This document shows positions 62,016 through 64,000 of a DNA stretch of 64,000 nt, piece after piece (positions within the stretch are counted from its first letter, which is position 1; each line of letters begins with the position of its first letter). The notes under the pieces were generated by a model that ran no database searches, was not told the DNA's origin, and was given only the letters and a program-made list of their open reading frames with translations. The stretch is from Jejudonia soesokkakensis (GTDB taxonomy: Bacteria > Bacteroidota > Bacteroidia > Flavobacteriales > Flavobacteriaceae). Location of the stretch: NCBI RefSeq assembly GCF_042664795.1, contig NZ_JBHTBN010000002.1:382026-446025 (forward strand). The letters run 5' to 3'. The position numbers were made by a program, and so were the translations under genes.

Positions 62016-62683
62016 TGGTTTATGCATTTTTATTCTTAGCAGTTGCATTTGGTTATGGTGTAGCCTTACTACTAAAAAAGAAAGAGATAAAACAAATGTC
62101 GCTTTATCTCGCTTTTAGTGGTGCATTTTTACTGGCGATTACCGTTTTTGAATTACTTCCAGAAGTTTTTGAAAACCCAAGTAAATCGGTTGGAGTTTGG
62201 ATTATGGTCGGGATTGTACTTCAAATTTGTCTTGAATTTTTCTCAAAAGGAGCTGAGCACGGACACGTTCACATACACAATGAAACCAAAGATTTTCCCT
62301 GGCTACTATTTATAAGTCTCTCAATTCATGCGCTTTTAGAAGGGTTCCCCATTTCTGAAACAAATAATTTATTGGTAGGTGTTATCATCCATAAAATTCC
62401 GGTTGCCATCATTTTATCACTTTTTTTTATAAAAGCAAACTATTCAAAAACCACCACACTACTCTTTTTGTTTTTATTCGCATTAATGACCCCCTTAGGA
62501 AATTACCTAATGGCTAGCCTACCTGAGTTAAATAGTTATAAAACTGAGATTAGTGCTGTTGTAATAGGTATCTTTTTACATGTTTCCACTACGATTCTTT
62601 TTGAAAGTTCAAAAAATCACAGTTTTAATCTTTCAAAAATGACAGCTGTCATTTTAGCGATCATATTTGCATATTTCCTTTAA
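62015..62683 (+). CDS. ZIP family metal transporter
   Basis: A 222-residue transporter with about eight helices. The metal-site helix has SIHALLEGFPI (His and Glu), and HKIPVAIILSLFF forms the second metal helix, as in ZIP proteins that import Zn2+ or Fe2+. The histidine stretch between helices (HGHVHIHNE) is the usual metal-binding loop. It overlaps the methyltransferase by one base, and its stop shares bases with the convergent hemolysin III gene. Confidence 0.9.
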   Translation: MVYAFLFLAVAFGYGVALLLKKKEIKQMSLYLAFSGAFLLAITVFELLPEVFENPSKSVGVWIMVGIVLQICLEFFSKGAEHGHVHIHNETKDFPWLLFISLSIHALLEGFPISETNNLLVGVIIHKIPVAIILSLFFIKANYSKTTTLLFLFLFALMTPLGNYLMASLPELNSYKTEISAVVIGIFLHVSTTILFESSKNHSFNLSKMTAVILAIIFAYFL

Positions 62684-63306
62684 ATCACTGAAAATAAAAT
62701 AAATAGGTAATGTAAAATACTTCCTATAAGCACAAAAAAGTGCCAAATGACATGGTTGTATTTCATTTTATTAAATACGTAAAAGAAAATTCCTAGGGTA
62801 TACGCTGCCCCACCCCCCATTAATAAGTAGAGACCCGTTGAGTCTACGGCAGCTTTTAATGCAGAAAAGTCAAAGACGATCAACCAACCCATTACAAGAT
62901 ACAATAGCAGTGAAATAACTTCAAACCGACCCGTAAAGAAAATTTTTAAAATAGTTCCCAATGCTGCAATTCCCCAAACAATCCAAAATAACAGCCATCC
63001 ATTGCTTTCAGAGAGTGTAATAAGTACCACGGGTGAATATGTTCCAGCAATTAATAGGTAAATACTTATATGATCTAATTTTCTATAGAATATTTTTCTA
63101 TTTTCATCTTTTTCAAAATGATACCGAGTAGATGCGAAATAAAGAGTTGCCAATGAGAGTCCATACAAGGTAACTCCTAAAATTCCCTGAAAACTGTCAT
63201 ATTTATGAAAAATGAGTAATAATACAAAACCAATCACACTTAATATAAAGCCTATAGCGTGAGTAGCTACATTGTAAAATTCTTCCTTTTCGCTCTGTAT
63301 TCTCAT
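62680..63306 (-). CDS. Hemolysin III family (PAQR) membrane protein
   Basis: A 208-residue seven-helix protein. Zinc-site residues are conserved: HAIGFILSVIG near the start, FASTRYHFE, DHISIYLLIAGTYSPVVL and NHVIWHFFVLIGSILHYLF. It belongs to the YqfA/hemolysin III group of PAQR proteins, which are predicted membrane hydrolases in lipid homeostasis; the haemolysin name is historical. It is convergent with and overlaps the ZIP gene by 4 nt. Confidence 0.92.
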   Translation of the reverse strand: MRIQSEKEEFYNVATHAIGFILSVIGFVLLLIFHKYDSFQGILGVTLYGLSLATLYFASTRYHFEKDENRKIFYRKLDHISIYLLIAGTYSPVVLITLSESNGWLLFWIVWGIAALGTILKIFFTGRFEVISLLLYLVMGWLIVFDFSALKAAVDSTGLYLLMGGGAAYTLGIFFYVFNKMKYNHVIWHFFVLIGSILHYLFILFSVI

Positions 63307-63310
63307 GATG

Positions 63311-63318
63311 CAAAAATA
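63311..63318 (-). promoter_or_regulatory. Hemolysin III -7 box, probably leaderless
   Basis: TATTTTTG on the minus strand ends 4 nt before the ATG at 63306. No clear -33 box. Confidence 0.45.
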
Positions 63319-63365
63319 CAGTAGTTATAACAAGTATACTCTGAATTTTATTTTTTAATTTTTAA

Positions 63366-63482
63366 GGGCACCTCCCGCTCTTTAGCGGGACCGCACTATT
63401 CGCTGTAGTTTTGCCTCGATAAGTTGCTCGGCAAAAGCTGTCGCTGCTACTGGCCTGCCTTTGGCAGGTCGCTGGTGCAGTA
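63366..63482. repeat. GC-rich element with several stem-loops
   Basis: About 115 bp that are clearly richer in G+C than the flanks. It contains TCCCGCT-CTTT-AGCGGGA (63373-63390), TTGCC/GGCAA around 63411-63434 and CCTGCC-TTT-GGCAGG (63454-63468). It has no ORF. It looks like a dispersed intergenic repeat, related in its CCTGnC core to the element after lpdA. Confidence 0.5.
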
Positions 63483-63748
63483 TCTACTCATTATTGAATA
63501 AGGTTATAAAAAAAAAGTATTGATATTTAGCTGGGTATTGCGCTTAAAAAAGGGACAGTCATTTCTAAATCTTCCTTATAAAAAAGCGGCGACGCTACAT
63601 TGATTTGTTTTAGTAGCATATAGTAGAAGTAGGATTGGCTATTTGAAACGCACAGCGCAGTAAAAATGTAATTTTTCAGTGTACACTTTTTTGCTGTACT
63701 ATCTACCACGCTCAATATAAAAGAACAGATTATTTCAGTTTACTGCAT

Positions 63749-63781
63749 AAAAAAAGACCCAATCAACTAAATGATTGGGTC
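63749..63781 (-). terminator. Terminator in repeat unit 1
   Basis: GACCCAATCA and TGATTGGGTC pair across a short loop, with seven A on the plus strand (T run on the minus). It is a slightly degenerate copy of 63952-63985. Confidence 0.75.
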
Positions 63782-63951
63782 TTATAAGAAGGCGCCGAAT
63801 CTACGCTGACCAGTGTAGTATTGCAATTTAGAATTCAGCTATATTACTTTAAACGTACAGCATAGTAAAAATATAATTTTTCAGTGTACACTTTTTTGCT
63901 GTGCTATCCAACGCGCTTAGTGTAGAAGAGCAGGTCATGTCACTTTACTAC

Positions 63952-63985
63952 AAAAAAAAGACCCAATCATTTAAATGATTGGGTC
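63952..63985 (-). terminator. Probable rRNA operon terminator
   Basis: A perfect 26-bp palindrome GACCCAATCATTT/AAATGATTGGGTC followed by an eight-T run on the minus strand, directly after what looks like the 5S rRNA 3' end. Confidence 0.8.
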
Positions 63986-63990
63986 TTATA

Positions 63991-64000
63991 AGAAGGCGGC
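63991..64000 (-). rRNA. rrf: Possible 3' end of a 5S rRNA gene, cut by window edge
   Basis: The last bases read GCCGCCTTC on the minus strand, as at many Bacteroidota 5S rRNA 3' ends, and a strong terminator follows. Only a few bases are visible, so the call rests mainly on context. Confidence 0.35.

Larger units (their letters stand above)
63575..64000 (-). repeat. Tandem units of about 205 bp resembling 5S rRNA 3' flanks
   Basis: Two units align well (63646-63795 and 63851-64000; period 205), and a third survives as its end only, CTTATAAAAAAGCGGCGAC at 63575-63593. Each unit has a GACCCAATCA hairpin and ends in a version of GGCGGC. On the minus strand each end reads GTAG-x-TCGCCGCC-like then CTTATAAG, as at the 3' end of a 5S rRNA gene followed by its terminator. 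No protein gene is seen in 63307-64000. Confidence 0.6.

Noticed and set aside
63527..63715. 62-codon minus-strand frame near the right end
   Set aside because: It lies within the tandem repeat units, spans a unit boundary and has no start context or homology; it is better explained by the repeat.
1..64000. CRISPR arrays, prophage, transposase or toxin-antitoxin modules
   Set aside because: No spaced direct-repeat array, no transposase or integrase other than XerD, and no recognisable toxin pair were seen on either strand.
1..64000. tRNA genes
   Set aside because: Intergenic regions were scanned by eye for TTCGAATCC-type T-loops with matching acceptor ends; none was convincing. A dedicated tRNA search could still find one.

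Overview
The window is chromosomal DNA of a marine-type member of the Flavobacteriaceae (phylum Bacteroidota). This rests on several independent cues: low G+C, promoters of the Bacteroidota TTG/TAnnTTTG type, lipoproteins with an acidic surface-export signal after the lipidated Cys, a type IX secretion subunit (PorQ) with proteins carrying C-terminal sorting domains, a TonB-dependent receptor, and many families largely confined to this group (DUF3822, DUF4126, DUF6048, DUF6452, CCC-motif membrane protein). The genus cannot be fixed from the sequence. Nothing looks like a prophage, plasmid, transposon or CRISPR array; the content is mostly core housekeeping DNA.

Layout. 1-5.5 kb (minus strand): end-truncated surface lipoprotein, then an operon of helicase, DUF4126 protein, a fused KdsB-KdnB enzyme for LPS Kdo and an acyltransferase. 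5.5-11.7 kb (plus): membrane protein, DUF3822, rsmD, STAS-like protein, RNase P RNA on the opposite strand, dnaX with a striking A10 slippery site, miaE and a pseudouridine synthase with a disrupted start. 11.7-19 kb (minus): ppx-ppk1-sixA, pdxH, ribonuclease Z, pyrB and pyrR. 19-27 kb (minus): a sorting-domain propeller protein, rpsA, cmk, porQ and lon. 27.1-30 kb (plus): an ECF sigma factor operon with a membrane partner and two surface-adhesin-like proteins. 30-36.6 kb: lipoproteins, MFS transporter, M48 protease, tandem msrB genes and lpdA.

36.7-40.7 kb (minus) holds aroQ and an array of five small outer-membrane beta-barrel genes, each with its own terminator; two pairs of them share distinctive upstream elements. 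40.8-45.3 kb: xerD, aldo/keto reductase, rny, a 6S-type RNA and zapA with a coiled-coil partner. 45.4-51.7 kb: M23 peptidase, TonB-dependent receptor, lipoprotein cyclophilin and cysteine desulfurase. 51.7-56 kb: calcium-repeat lipoprotein, Smr protein, a large sorting-domain protein with DUF2752 and CCC-motif genes behind it. 56-63.3 kb: rocD, rlmD, DUF6452/DUF6048, an RlmL-like methyltransferase, a SAM methyltransferase, a ZIP transporter and a hemolysin III protein. The last 0.7 kb has no protein gene: a GC-rich stem-loop element, then about 205-bp tandem units that look like decayed copies of a 5S rRNA 3' end with its terminator. A minus-strand rRNA operon probably begins just beyond the right edge.

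No wholly new multi-gene system is evident. The strongest observations are the dnaX slippery site that would give a gamma-like short subunit, the KdsB-KdnB fusion, a two-box element GATGACATTT-N10-yCrATG upstream of three envelope genes, a set of probably leaderless genes, and the 5S-flank tandem array.
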